NCBI RefSeq assembly: GCF_007858365.1
Contig: NZ_VFIO01000001.1
Coordinates: forward strand, 992,001-1,056,000
Reading direction: 5' to 3'
Source of the DNA: Pseudomonas saxonica
Lineage (GTDB): Bacteria; Pseudomonadota; Gammaproteobacteria; Pseudomonadales; Pseudomonadaceae
Length of the DNA: 64,000 bases
Shown one piece after another: positions 17,502 to 25,835 of the stretch (its first letter is position 1; each line of letters opens with the position of its first letter). The translations under genes and the position numbers were made by a program. Below the pieces are notes generated by a model. It was not told where the DNA came from, did no database searches, and saw only the letters and a list, made by a program, of their open reading frames with translations.

Positions 17502-19121
17502 ATGAGCCTGTCACTGTTAAGCCGTTATGCGTTTTTTGCGTTATGCGTGATATTCACCCTCGCCAGCCTTCCCTTCATGCACCACGAGTGGTTGTGGCCT
17601 TTTACCGCCCTGACACTGGCCTTGAGCTTGCTCGGCATTTTTGACCTGATGCAAAGCCCCCACGCAGTCCGTCGCAATTACCCGATCCTGGGCAATATTC
17701 GTTATCTGGTGGAAGCCATTCGCCCAGAAATTCGCCAATACCTGCTGGAGTCGGACAGCGACGCGCTGCCCTTCTCACGCGCTCAACGTTCGCTGGTTTA
17801 CTCTCGCGCCAAAAATGAGAGTGCCGACAAGCCGTTTGGCACCTTGCTGGATGTGTATCAGTCCGGATTTGAATTTATCGGCCACTCCATGCGCCCCGCG
17901 CCCTTGAGCGACCCCGCAAGTTTTCGGGTCATTGTGGGCGGTCCGCAATGCACCCACCCGTACTCGGCCTCCGTGTTTAACATTTCAGCCATGAGTTTTG
18001 GTTCGCTGAGCGCCAACGCGATTCGCGCACTGAACCAGGGCGCCAAACTCGGTAATTTTGCCCACGACACTGGCGAAGGCAGCATCAGCGCCTATCACCG
18101 TGAGAACGGTGGCGACCTGACGTGGGAATTGGGCAGTGGCTATTTCGGTTGCCGCACAGCCGATGGTCGCTTCGACCCCGAACGTTTTGCCGTACAAGCA
18201 CAAAACCCACAAGTGCGCATGATTGAAATCAAGCTGAGCCAAGGCGCCAAGCCTGGCCACGGCGGCATTTTGCCCAAAGACAAAGTCACCCAGGAAATCG
18301 CTGAAACCCGCGGCATCATGATGGGCGAAGACTGCATTTCGCCGTCGCGCCACAGTGCCTTTTCGACCCCGCTGGAATTAATGCACTTTATCGCCCAATT
18401 GCGTGAACTGTCGGGCGGCAAACCCGTGGGCTTCAAATTCTGTCTGGGCCACCCTTGGGAGTTTATGGGGATTGCCAAGGCCATGCTCGAAACCGGCATC
18501 CTGCCAGACTTTATCGTGATTGACGGCAAGGAAGGCGGAACCGGCGCAGCCCCTGTGGAATTCACCGACCATATGGGCGCGCCGATGCGCGAAGGCTTGC
18601 TGTTTGTCCATAACACCCTGGTAGGCCTGAACCTGCGCAGCAAGATCAAACTGGGCGCCAGCGGCAAGATTGTCAGTGCCTTCGACATCGCCAGTGTGCT
18701 GGCCATCGGCGCTGACTGGGCCAACTCCGCGCGCGGTTTTATGTTCGCTATCGGCTGCATCCAGTCGCAGTCGTGCCACACCAACAAATGCCCTACCGGC
18801 GTCGCGACTCAGGATGCCTTGCGTCAGCGTGCGCTTGTGGTGCCGGACAAAGCACAACGGGTATTTCACTTCCATCGCAATACCCTTAAAGGGCTGGCTG
18901 AAATGCTCGCCGCTGCGGGCCTTGAGCATCCCTCTCAACTGCAAGCAAAACACTTGGTGCGCCGTGTGTCCGCCACCGAGATCAAACTGTTCTCGCAGTT
19001 GCATGTGTTTCTCAAGCCGGGGGAATTGTTGACGGGCGAAGTGAACGGAGAGTTCTATTCGCGCATGTGGCAAATGGCCCGGGCGGACAGTTTTGAAGCC
19101 AATGTCATAAACGCTGCTTGA
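17502..19121 (+). CDS. FMN-binding glutamate synthase family protein
   Basis: This protein of 539 residues carries the FMN (alpha-2) domain of the glutamate synthase large subunit but no glutaminase domain. Two hydrophobic segments at residues 1-50 suggest membrane attachment. The core has SFGSLSANAIRALNQGAK, KLSQGAKPGHGG, the FMN/substrate segment GKEGGTGAAP, and the cysteine cluster region CIQSQSCHTNKCPTGVATQ that in true GltB holds the 3Fe-4S site. Such stand-alone proteins are common in Pseudomonas, but their reaction is not established. It has a good ribosome site (CAGGAAA). Confidence 0.83.
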   Translation: MSLSLLSRYAFFALCVIFTLASLPFMHHEWLWPFTALTLALSLLGIFDLMQSPHAVRRNYPILGNIRYLVEAIRPEIRQYLLESDSDALPFSRAQRSLVYSRAKNESADKPFGTLLDVYQSGFEFIGHSMRPAPLSDPASFRVIVGGPQCTHPYSASVFNISAMSFGSLSANAIRALNQGAKLGNFAHDTGEGSISAYHRENGGDLTWELGSGYFGCRTADGRFDPERFAVQAQNPQVRMIEIKLSQGAKPGHGGILPKDKVTQEIAETRGIMMGEDCISPSRHSAFSTPLELMHFIAQLRELSGGKPVGFKFCLGHPWEFMGIAKAMLETGILPDFIVIDGKEGGTGAAPVEFTDHMGAPMREGLLFVHNTLVGLNLRSKIKLGASGKIVSAFDIASVLAIGADWANSARGFMFAIGCIQSQSCHTNKCPTGVATQDALRQRALVVPDKAQRVFHFHRNTLKGLAEMLAAAGLEHPSQLQAKHLVRRVSATEIKLFSQLHVFLKPGELLTGEVNGEFYSRMWQMARADSFEANVINAA

Positions 19122-19137
19122 AGTCTGAGCCGTTGCA

Positions 19138-19156
19138 GCGGCCCTTCATGGGCCGC
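19138..19156 (+). terminator. Hairpin after the glutamate-synthase-like gene
   Basis: GCGGCCC (19138-19144) pairs perfectly with GGGCCGC (19150-19156) around a five-base loop, 16 bases after the stop. No T run follows. Confidence 0.45.
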
Positions 19157-19305
19157 TCACGGGCGGTACGAAACCGGAAAACTCAGCGACCCAACCTTTG
19201 CATTTAGCCGCCAATACCCTCACCCTGCGCGCCGTCAATAAACGCGGCGTGCAATCTTGGCTGCACCCGCAGGTCTTTAATTGAACAATTGAATGAGCAC
19301 TCGCC

Positions 19306-20427
19306 GTGACGCTGAACGGACGTGACCACCGCATCGATTTCTTTCGCGGGTTGGCACTGATTTTTATATTTTGGGATCACATCCCGCATAACCCGCTGGC
19401 CGAGTTGACCGTGCGCAACTTTGGTTTCAGTGATGCGGCCGAGATTTTTGTATTTCTGGCCGGATACGCGGCCGTTCTGGCTTACGGAAAAATAGCTCAA
19501 CGCGACGGTTTCATCATCGCCACGGTTAAAATACTGCGCCGCGCGTGGGTACTTTACGTCGTGCATATTTTCTTGCTTGCCGTGTTGATGGGGATTGTTT
19601 TTTTTGCAAACAACCACGTAGAAACGCGCGACTTGGTGCAAGAAATGGGGTTGCAGTACTTTTTGAGCAATCCGCAGCAGGCGTTGACCGATGAGTTGTT
19701 GTTGCGCTTCAAACCCAACCTGATGGACCCCTTACCGCTCTATATCGTGCTGTTGTTGGGGTTGCCACTGGTGCTGCCTATGCTGCTACGCAAGGCTGAA
19801 TACGTCGTTGCTGTTTCATTGATCGTGTATCTAACCGCCCCGCAATGGAATTTCTCGGCACAGGAAGGCGGCGTCTGGTTTTTTAATCCATTGGCCTGGC
19901 AGTTTCTGTTTATTTTGGGCGGGGCTGCCGCAATGATTGGCCAACGACAAACAACTCAAAAAACCCGACCGCTTTCCCGTCAGCCGCTGTTTATAAGTGC
20001 CATTATTTATCTGCTGGTTACAGGCCTGATTGCCGTTTCCTGGCGATGGCCGCAAGTTCATGATGCATTGATGCCGATGTGGCTGGGCGAGGCGATATAT
20101 CCCATAAGCAAAACCAATCTTTCGCCCGTGCGATTACTGCATTTTCTAGCCTTGGCTTATGTTGTTGCCAAATCCGTGCCCCACACGGAGTGGCTTAACG
20201 TATGGCTGGCCCGTCAAATATGCCGCATGGGCCGATATTCTCTTGAAGTCTTTTGTTTAGGTGTGATCCTTGCGCCCTTGGCAGACATGCTCAATGCACT
20301 GGGAGGCGACACCACGACCATTAAGCTGTTCAGCGCCTTAATGGGCGTGGGCGTGATGGCCGTATTCGCCGCTTGGCTAGAATGGAATAAACGGCTGAAT
20401 ACTCCAGGTTTGAAGCCGGTTAAATAA
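19306..20427 (+). CDS. OpgC-like multipass membrane acyltransferase
   Basis: This is an integral membrane protein of 373 residues with about ten hydrophobic helices. The N-terminus RIDFFRGLALIFIFWDHIP and SDAAEIFVFLAGY match the OpgC domain, whose founding member succinylates periplasmic glucans. Whether this protein acts on glucans is inference; no opgGH genes are in view. GTG 19306 is the best start; the ATG 13 bases upstream is out of frame. A perfect palindrome after the stop (20443-20463) probably ends the transcript. Confidence 0.78.
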   Translation: MTLNGRDHRIDFFRGLALIFIFWDHIPHNPLAELTVRNFGFSDAAEIFVFLAGYAAVLAYGKIAQRDGFIIATVKILRRAWVLYVVHIFLLAVLMGIVFFANNHVETRDLVQEMGLQYFLSNPQQALTDELLLRFKPNLMDPLPLYIVLLLGLPLVLPMLLRKAEYVVAVSLIVYLTAPQWNFSAQEGGVWFFNPLAWQFLFILGGAAAMIGQRQTTQKTRPLSRQPLFISAIIYLLVTGLIAVSWRWPQVHDALMPMWLGEAIYPISKTNLSPVRLLHFLALAYVVAKSVPHTEWLNVWLARQICRMGRYSLEVFCLGVILAPLADMLNALGGDTTTIKLFSALMGVGVMAVFAAWLEWNKRLNTPGLKPVK

Positions 20428-20442
20428 TCGGTTTTTATGATC

Positions 20443-20463
20443 AAACGGCGCTAAGCGCCGTTT
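20443..20463. terminator. Palindromic terminator after the OpgC-like gene
   Basis: AAACGGCGC-TAA-GCGCCGTTT is a perfect hairpin 15 bases after the stop. It could also act for transcripts arriving on the minus strand from the 20.7-26.8 kb operon. The remainder to 20699 holds only a short direct repeat (GAATAAGCGTTA, twice near 20464-20489) and no gene. Confidence 0.65.
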
Positions 20464-20699
20464 GAATAAGCGTTATTGAATAAGCGTTAAGCTTTACCCG
20501 TGGCGTAAACCCAACTGAAGAGTGCGACGAAGCTGCGTCCAACCCAATACTATCGAGATGAACGTCCAGAGTACGGCCTTTAAATCAAATACACCTGCCC
20601 ATGTGCATCCACCGGCGTAAAGGTTTTACCCCTTTCATCGGGAACACGCTCTATATCAAGCCGACTTCACACCTGAGATTAATTGCGGTACGGGAAGCT

Positions 20700-21410
20700 T
20701 TAAAAATCAGCCAATGCCAACCTGGCTTGTTCCGTCGCCTTCTGCGAAAAGTTGGCCAAGGTCTGAGCACTTGCCAAATAAGTATTCATTTCATTCAGCA
20801 AAGTCTGTTTTGAACTTTCACGGTTAAGAAACTGGTTAATCTGCTCCAGAAATAATGTTTCCAGGTCCGCCTCAACTTCAATGGTGTCACCGCTAACCGA
20901 CGGATGAAGTGAAAAAGCCGAGAAAGTAATTTTGGCACTGTCCAATTGGCCTTCAATTTCCTCCTCCGCCGTAAACACCCCCATGATCTGATCAGTGGCT
21001 TTGATGGTGATGCTCAGGGAACCCACTGGCATTGGACTGCCGTCGCCAGTGATATGCAATTCGCCCAACGCTTCCACTTGAGCAGGCACATCTGAAGGTC
21101 GTTCGTACCCTTCCTGCGTATTGGGTTGTTTGGCGGTAAATGACACTTTATTACCGACCACTACAATTTCAGGATTACCTTGTTGATTGAATTTTACCTG
21201 AGTATTACTCAGCCCCTTGACGTGTAAGTTCTTAACGACTATTTCAAAGAGAGTATTTAACACATAAAAAGAACCCAAATAAATTTCTGCGATGCTGCAC
21301 GGATCAAGAGAATCCTGTTCAGGACTGTGCAGCAACTTGGACACGTAAAAATCCGACGCGGGGGTGAGCAGCATATTTTGTAGAATATCGACCAGCTGAT
21401 TATTGGACAT
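20700..21410 (-). CDS. Uncharacterised beta-rich protein, last gene of the prenyl synthase/TULIP-like operon
   Basis: This protein of 236 residues has no signal peptide or membrane segment. I do not recognise a named family. The segment VKNLHVKGLSN (about residues 60-70) repeats in the neighbouring 535-residue protein (LNNLYVAGLSN). The middle is rich in alternating beta-type residues, and the last 45 residues form a predicted amphipathic helical tail. This layout suits a single lipid-binding-type module of the TULIP class, but that is inference. It starts nine bases after the stop of the preceding gene, with an AAGAGA ribosome site, so it belongs to the same operon. Confidence 0.75.
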   Translation of the reverse strand: MSNNQLVDILQNMLLTPASDFYVSKLLHSPEQDSLDPCSIAEIYLGSFYVLNTLFEIVVKNLHVKGLSNTQVKFNQQGNPEIVVVGNKVSFTAKQPNTQEGYERPSDVPAQVEALGELHITGDGSPMPVGSLSITIKATDQIMGVFTAEEEIEGQLDSAKITFSAFSLHPSVSGDTIEVEADLETLFLEQINQFLNRESSKQTLLNEMNTYLASAQTLANFSQKATEQARLALADF

Positions 21411-21419
21411 ATAAATCTC

Positions 21420-23027
21420 TTAACTAAGTTGATTAATCAATGTGGCCCGCGCTAAACGCGTGAAGCTTGCAGACAGTTCAGATCGTTGCGCGGTCAAGGC
21501 ATTGGCCAGTTGAGCTTTAAGAGGGTCTTGAATTTCAGGTTTGAGCAGCATCTTCTGGAGCATGCTTTCCAACACACTGTTACGTGGCTCCAGCGCTACG
21601 TTGAACTCAACAGGCTCGCTTCCCCACACAAAATTCAACGCGTTGATTGTGACGTCGAGATCGCTGACGTCTTCACCGCTTACACTCACGTTAATGTTCA
21701 GATGACAATCGTGTAGCGAAGCGTGAACATCCCCTTTCAGGTCCACTGAGACGTTACCCTGCTGGGTCAGTGATAGCCGAGTGGTGATCGTGACAGGCGG
21801 AGCGGGTGGCAATCCTAAGTGCAGCGCTTGCCGTGAAACCGTATTACCTTCAGGCAAGACGCCAAACAGCACTTCCATGGTCATCACGGGCGATGCCAAT
21901 AAGCATTTTTCAAGGGGCATAAAGGCATTGGATAACCCGGCAACGTATAAGTTGTTGAGTTCAATGTTGGTGTATTCGAGGCCTGCAATGGTTTGATCGG
22001 GGATCACTACTTGGGCGTGGTGATAGGGCTCAAGTACAGGGTCAGTGCTATCACTGAGCAGCAGGGGTAAATACCACTCGCTGTCGGATTGATTTAATGC
22101 CACACGCAAGCGATCAAACAGGTACACATCCAGCACAGTTGCGCCCTGCTGGTTATGGCTATCGGTGGGTAAACCTTGGTCTGGCACACGGCTGAATAAC
22201 TCATCCAGGCTGTTGATCAAATAGGTAGACAATGCCGAACTCATTGAATCCAGGTTGTCGGGCCCGTTGAGCATGTCCGCTACGGTGCTGAGCATACTCA
22301 GCTTGCCATCCGGAGCATTCAACGCCTGTTGGATAAACTGGATCAGTACCTCGCTTTGTTCCAGATCGCCTTCAAGGGTTAACTTCTCGAACAGGAGTGT
22401 GGGCTGCTCCCCCTCGATAGCGTTCATGTTCAAGCTTGACAGCGTCACTGTCGGCACTCGTTGCTCTGCACTGCCCGCAGTTTCAAGCGCCAGAAGAGCG
22501 TTAAGTGAACAATCACTGAATGATGCACTAAACGACCCGATACCCGTGATGGACGTTCTATAAGCGTCTTCTACCCACAGTGATTGCTCAATCTGATACC
22601 GCCCAGAGAAGGTCAGCGATGGCATTTCCAGACCTTGGGTCGGGTTGGGATAATGATTGGGCAGCAAGACGACGCTAGCGTCATAGCCGGCTGGCTTGGG
22701 AAGCGAACTGACCTGCTGTACAAGCATATTTTGCAAACCGCCCAGCGTGACTTCTGTCAGCTTCATCGCAGGCAAAGGCTGCAGTGGGTCGGCCACTGCA
22801 TCTTTCTGGTTCATGATGCTCCACACTTGCACGAAGCGATCAGCCACATAACCGCCGTGCTCGCCTTGCAGAAAGCCCAGATCCTGAACATCAGAACGGA
22901 TCGGCAGTACAGGTTCATCGTTTTCGGTCATCCCGACCAACAGCCGAGGCAACCAGAGCCGGGCATTAGCAGGGTCATTAAGTCGCGGTTGCACGGAATT
23001 ATGGATAAAACTCATCAAGGTGCTCAT
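21420..23027 (-). CDS. Uncharacterised two-module beta-rich protein in the prenyl synthase operon
   Basis: This protein of 535 residues is leaderless and not membrane-spanning. It looks duplicated: LTEVTLGGLQN in the N-terminal half and LNNLYVAGLSN in the C-terminal half head two beta-rich modules, each ending in amphipathic helices. The N-terminal module also has FSGRYQI followed by TGIGSFSA, which resembles a stretch of the product of 24115-25374. The C-terminal half resembles the 236-residue product encoded next. The start at 23027 has a near-perfect ribosome site (AAGGAGG, nine bases upstream); upstream in-frame ATGs lack one. No enzymatic motif is seen. Function unknown; lipid binding is inferred from module layout and operon partners. 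Confidence 0.78.
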   Translation of the reverse strand: MSTLMSFIHNSVQPRLNDPANARLWLPRLLVGMTENDEPVLPIRSDVQDLGFLQGEHGGYVADRFVQVWSIMNQKDAVADPLQPLPAMKLTEVTLGGLQNMLVQQVSSLPKPAGYDASVVLLPNHYPNPTQGLEMPSLTFSGRYQIEQSLWVEDAYRTSITGIGSFSASFSDCSLNALLALETAGSAEQRVPTVTLSSLNMNAIEGEQPTLLFEKLTLEGDLEQSEVLIQFIQQALNAPDGKLSMLSTVADMLNGPDNLDSMSSALSTYLINSLDELFSRVPDQGLPTDSHNQQGATVLDVYLFDRLRVALNQSDSEWYLPLLLSDSTDPVLEPYHHAQVVIPDQTIAGLEYTNIELNNLYVAGLSNAFMPLEKCLLASPVMTMEVLFGVLPEGNTVSRQALHLGLPPAPPVTITTRLSLTQQGNVSVDLKGDVHASLHDCHLNINVSVSGEDVSDLDVTINALNFVWGSEPVEFNVALEPRNSVLESMLQKMLLKPEIQDPLKAQLANALTAQRSELSASFTRLARATLINQLS

Positions 23028-23050
23028 GGAGAAGCGCCTCCTTAAAATGA

Positions 23051-24115
23051 TCAAAGTTGTCCGTTCAGAGGGCGATCAATTACATACAGCGCCAAGTCCT
23101 GCAGCGCCGTGCGGTAGGCCGACGGGGTAAACCCTTTGAGATAAAACAGCGCTTGGTGGGCCTCGCGCCGTGCATGGGAATACGCCATATCGATGGCCCC
23201 GCAATCGCGTAAGTCATCAATCGATCGTTGCAGCGCATCACCGCTCAGGTGCAGTTCGCCCTTGAGGGCCCGGCCAATTTCATGCTCGGCCCCCAGTCGT
23301 TGCAGCGCATAGAGCAACGGCAATGACAAGCGACCCTGAGCCAGGTCGATGCCCGCTTCTTTACCCGCCGACCCCTCGTACTCAACAATATCCAGAACGT
23401 CATCCATGATCTGGAAGGCTCGCCCCAAGGAACGTCCGAAGTAACCGGCTCGCCTTGCGTCGCGCAAGCGTCCGCCCGCCAACTCGACGCCCGCATGACA
23501 CGCTAGGCGAAACAGCTCAGCCGTTTTGCGGTCAATAGTCTGGTAATAGCGAGTAAGTGCCGAATCCATATCTGTGGGCAAAGTACGATCCAACTCGTCC
23601 AGCTCGCCCCGGCAAATATCAAAAGCCGTGTCGAGCACCATGCGCACAAGGCTCATATCCCTTTCGGTCTCGACAGCCTGAGCGAAGCCGCGCAGCGCTT
23701 GAACGAACTGTAAATCGCCCACCAGCAAGGCGGTTTTAATGCCCCGTGCGGCCGATACAGAGGGCACGCCTCGACGCAATGGCGCGTCATCGACAATGTC
23801 GTCATGGATCAAGGTAGCAACGTGCAGCATTTCAAGTGACGCTGCGCCTTTATGGATCTTCGGGTCTAGAGGAGCTGGCCCCGCAACCATGCGGGCAGCC
23901 AGCATCATCACCACCGGCCGGATTTTTTTCCCGCCGTGAAACATTTGGCGCTCAATGTCCGTCAGGTAAGAGTCTTGCGCCTGCAACGCTAGATTGATCT
24001 CGTGTCGAAACTGCGGGAGATCTTCGCCCAGCAGTCCTTCACAGATAAGCGTTAGGGGCGACTCAGCAAAATCTGGGGAGTGCTGCTCTTCAGGATCACA
24101 GGCAAGTAGGCTCAT
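23051..24115 (-). CDS. Trans-polyprenyl diphosphate synthase
   Basis: This enzyme of 354 residues condenses isopentenyl diphosphate with an allylic diphosphate. Both Asp-rich motifs are intact: first HDDIVDDAPLRRG (D105, D106, D109, with R113/R114 following), second FQIMDDVLD (D238, D239, D242). GGKKIRPV supplies the IPP-binding GxK-R. Residues at -4 and -5 before the first motif are Thr and Ala (VATLIHDD), as in long-chain IspB-type enzymes, so a product longer than C20 is likely. ATG 24115 overlaps the preceding stop (TGATG) and has AGGAAA five bases before it. It is the only enzyme in an operon of unknown proteins, away from isoprenoid genes. Confidence 0.9.
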   Translation of the reverse strand: MSLLACDPEEQHSPDFAESPLTLICEGLLGEDLPQFRHEINLALQAQDSYLTDIERQMFHGGKKIRPVVMMLAARMVAGPAPLDPKIHKGAASLEMLHVATLIHDDIVDDAPLRRGVPSVSAARGIKTALLVGDLQFVQALRGFAQAVETERDMSLVRMVLDTAFDICRGELDELDRTLPTDMDSALTRYYQTIDRKTAELFRLACHAGVELAGGRLRDARRAGYFGRSLGRAFQIMDDVLDIVEYEGSAGKEAGIDLAQGRLSLPLLYALQRLGAEHEIGRALKGELHLSGDALQRSIDDLRDCGAIDMAYSHARREAHQALFYLKGFTPSAYRTALQDLALYVIDRPLNGQL

Positions 24116-25374
24116 CAGCTTTCCTGCCTGGCCATTTCGCGCAAACAACGGGTCAACCCAGAGGCAATGCGATCAACCAGCAAGCCTCGGATAAAGCGTG
24201 TGCTGACTGGCTCTCCCACCTCTGGCCCCAAGGGAATCTGCGGGATACGCAACGTGGTAGCCAACAGTTTTAGAGTCAATGCGCCATCGGGTTGTGCAGT
24301 CAGCAGGTAGTTGAACTCACTTTGAGGCAGAGCGATCTCGAAACATTCACTGCTCAGTGCCACTCGCTGCATTGGGTCTTGCGCACGCAATGAGGCTTGA
24401 TAAATCTCTTGCAGCCTCTGCTGCGTTTCAAGATCCATCACGTAACCTTGTCCATGGCAGACCTGTATATCGCTGTCTGTTGCTACTTTATTGACCACGA
24501 TATTGCACAGAGCCGTATGCAGAGCCTGCACCTTGGCACTCGACTCAGCAGGGTTGACTGCGCGGCCTTCAGCATAAACAGAGGCATGCACCTGCTCACC
24601 CGTGAGTGGCACAGTCACCGTTTGGGTGTTGCCCGTGAGATCCACTGTGTCAGAAAATTTCAACGCCGCTTCAGCTGCTTCCTTGTGATTAGTTAAGCAT
24701 GCGGCCCACAAGTTAAGTTGTTGCGCAAAAGCATTGGAGTTGTAACTCACACCCTTGGCACCAAACTGGCCATCAGGCGGATTGATGACAGCACCGCTCT
24801 TGAGTGCCTCAGAGGTGTGCTCGCCCATCTCATCACTGGCGCCGTCTTGATGCCAAAACTTGCGCAATTGCTCGTTTTCGGTAAACACCTGATGATAGAC
24901 ATCATTGTGCTCGTTATATTCATTAACCAGCACACGGCCATTGGCCGATTGATTCAGTTGGGCACGTTCTTTTTCGAGTTGCACTAAACGCCAATACTTT
25001 TCCTCGGTCATCTCGCCTGTTTCTTCGCCTTCAGCAGGCAATGGGGCCATAAAGCCGCCTGTGTCCAGCGTGACTTGCGCGCACTCGTTGTAGTACAGCT
25101 GATACTTTCCCCGGAGCGACGCAGGTTCAAGCGTGACGCTGAAATGACGCTTATCACTACCGGACTGCACTGCCCCCAATATCACAGGCGCCACTGACAG
25201 ACTGTCAAAAGAGAGCAACAGCTCCCCGCCCAATGTGTGTCCGTCGGGTTTGATGTGCTGCTTTAACGGGAAAGGACCCGCGTCAGCTATGGTAAAAACA
25301 GGCGGTAAAAAAGGATGCTCTGCCGGTGAGTCGCTCAGAGAAGCGAGGCGGGATAAAAAACCATCAATTGTCAT
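24115..25374 (-). CDS. Uncharacterised protein preceding the polyprenyl synthase
   Basis: This protein of 419 residues has no signal peptide, membrane segment or known motif that I recognise. Residues about 45-120 are beta-rich, with LRGKYQL followed by TGGFMAPL, which resembles a stretch of the N-terminal module of the 535-residue protein in the same operon. Residues about 130-185 are charged and helical (EEKYWRLVQLEKERAQL). The stop overlaps the synthase start, so the two are translationally coupled. The start has AAGG eight bases upstream. Confidence 0.75.
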   Translation of the reverse strand: MTIDGFLSRLASLSDSPAEHPFLPPVFTIADAGPFPLKQHIKPDGHTLGGELLLSFDSLSVAPVILGAVQSGSDKRHFSVTLEPASLRGKYQLYYNECAQVTLDTGGFMAPLPAEGEETGEMTEEKYWRLVQLEKERAQLNQSANGRVLVNEYNEHNDVYHQVFTENEQLRKFWHQDGASDEMGEHTSEALKSGAVINPPDGQFGAKGVSYNSNAFAQQLNLWAACLTNHKEAAEAALKFSDTVDLTGNTQTVTVPLTGEQVHASVYAEGRAVNPAESSAKVQALHTALCNIVVNKVATDSDIQVCHGQGYVMDLETQQRLQEIYQASLRAQDPMQRVALSSECFEIALPQSEFNYLLTAQPDGALTLKLLATTLRIPQIPLGPEVGEPVSTRFIRGLLVDRIASGLTRCLREMARQES

Positions 25375-25413
25375 GTCGAAGACCTTGTATGAGTGACGAC
25401 CTAATTAAACTGT

Positions 25414-25788
25414 TCAACGCGAGCCCACTGAGAGTGTCGGTACCAACATCAAATGCTGCTCCGAACCTACCGAGTGACTACTCACTTCAAGTTCATCGAC
25501 CGAAATAGAAATACCGCCCACCGTAAAACTCTCGACAGAAGTAATATTTATTTCGCGACCCGACAACATACTACTCAATCGGCCTTTATTATCTTCTACC
25601 ATCTTGGCTGCCAGCGGCTCTAACACGTCTGACACCACTTGCTCAAGTCCACCGCCTCGTGGATTCAACGACAATTGCAGCTCGGGCACCTGCCCAATAA
25701 CAATATTTAAATCGCCCCGAACAAGTTCCACTTCTATAGGAACGTCGAGTGGCGCATTGTCAATAACCACGTCATAGTAAAGTTTCAT
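25414..25788 (-). CDS. Small uncharacterised beta-rich protein of the TULIP-like operon
   Basis: This protein has 124 residues and is acidic and leaderless. Strand-like stretches (VPIEVELVRGDLNIVIGQ; REINITSVESFTVGGISISV) flank an amphipathic helical segment (LEPLAAKMVEDNKGRLSSML). It ends LMLVPTLSVGSR. Size and position beside a P47-like protein recall the small OrfX1 proteins of clostridial toxin loci, but I cannot confirm homology by eye. Its ribosome site (AAGG) is clear; it lies 47 bases after the first gene and 39 bases before the next. Confidence 0.68.
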   Translation of the reverse strand: MKLYYDVVIDNAPLDVPIEVELVRGDLNIVIGQVPELQLSLNPRGGGLEQVVSDVLEPLAAKMVEDNKGRLSSMLSGREINITSVESFTVGGISISVDELEVSSHSVGSEQHLMLVPTLSVGSR

Positions 25789-25835
25789 TAATTATCGACC
25801 TTAAGTTTGAGAATACAATCCATTCATCATCCATT

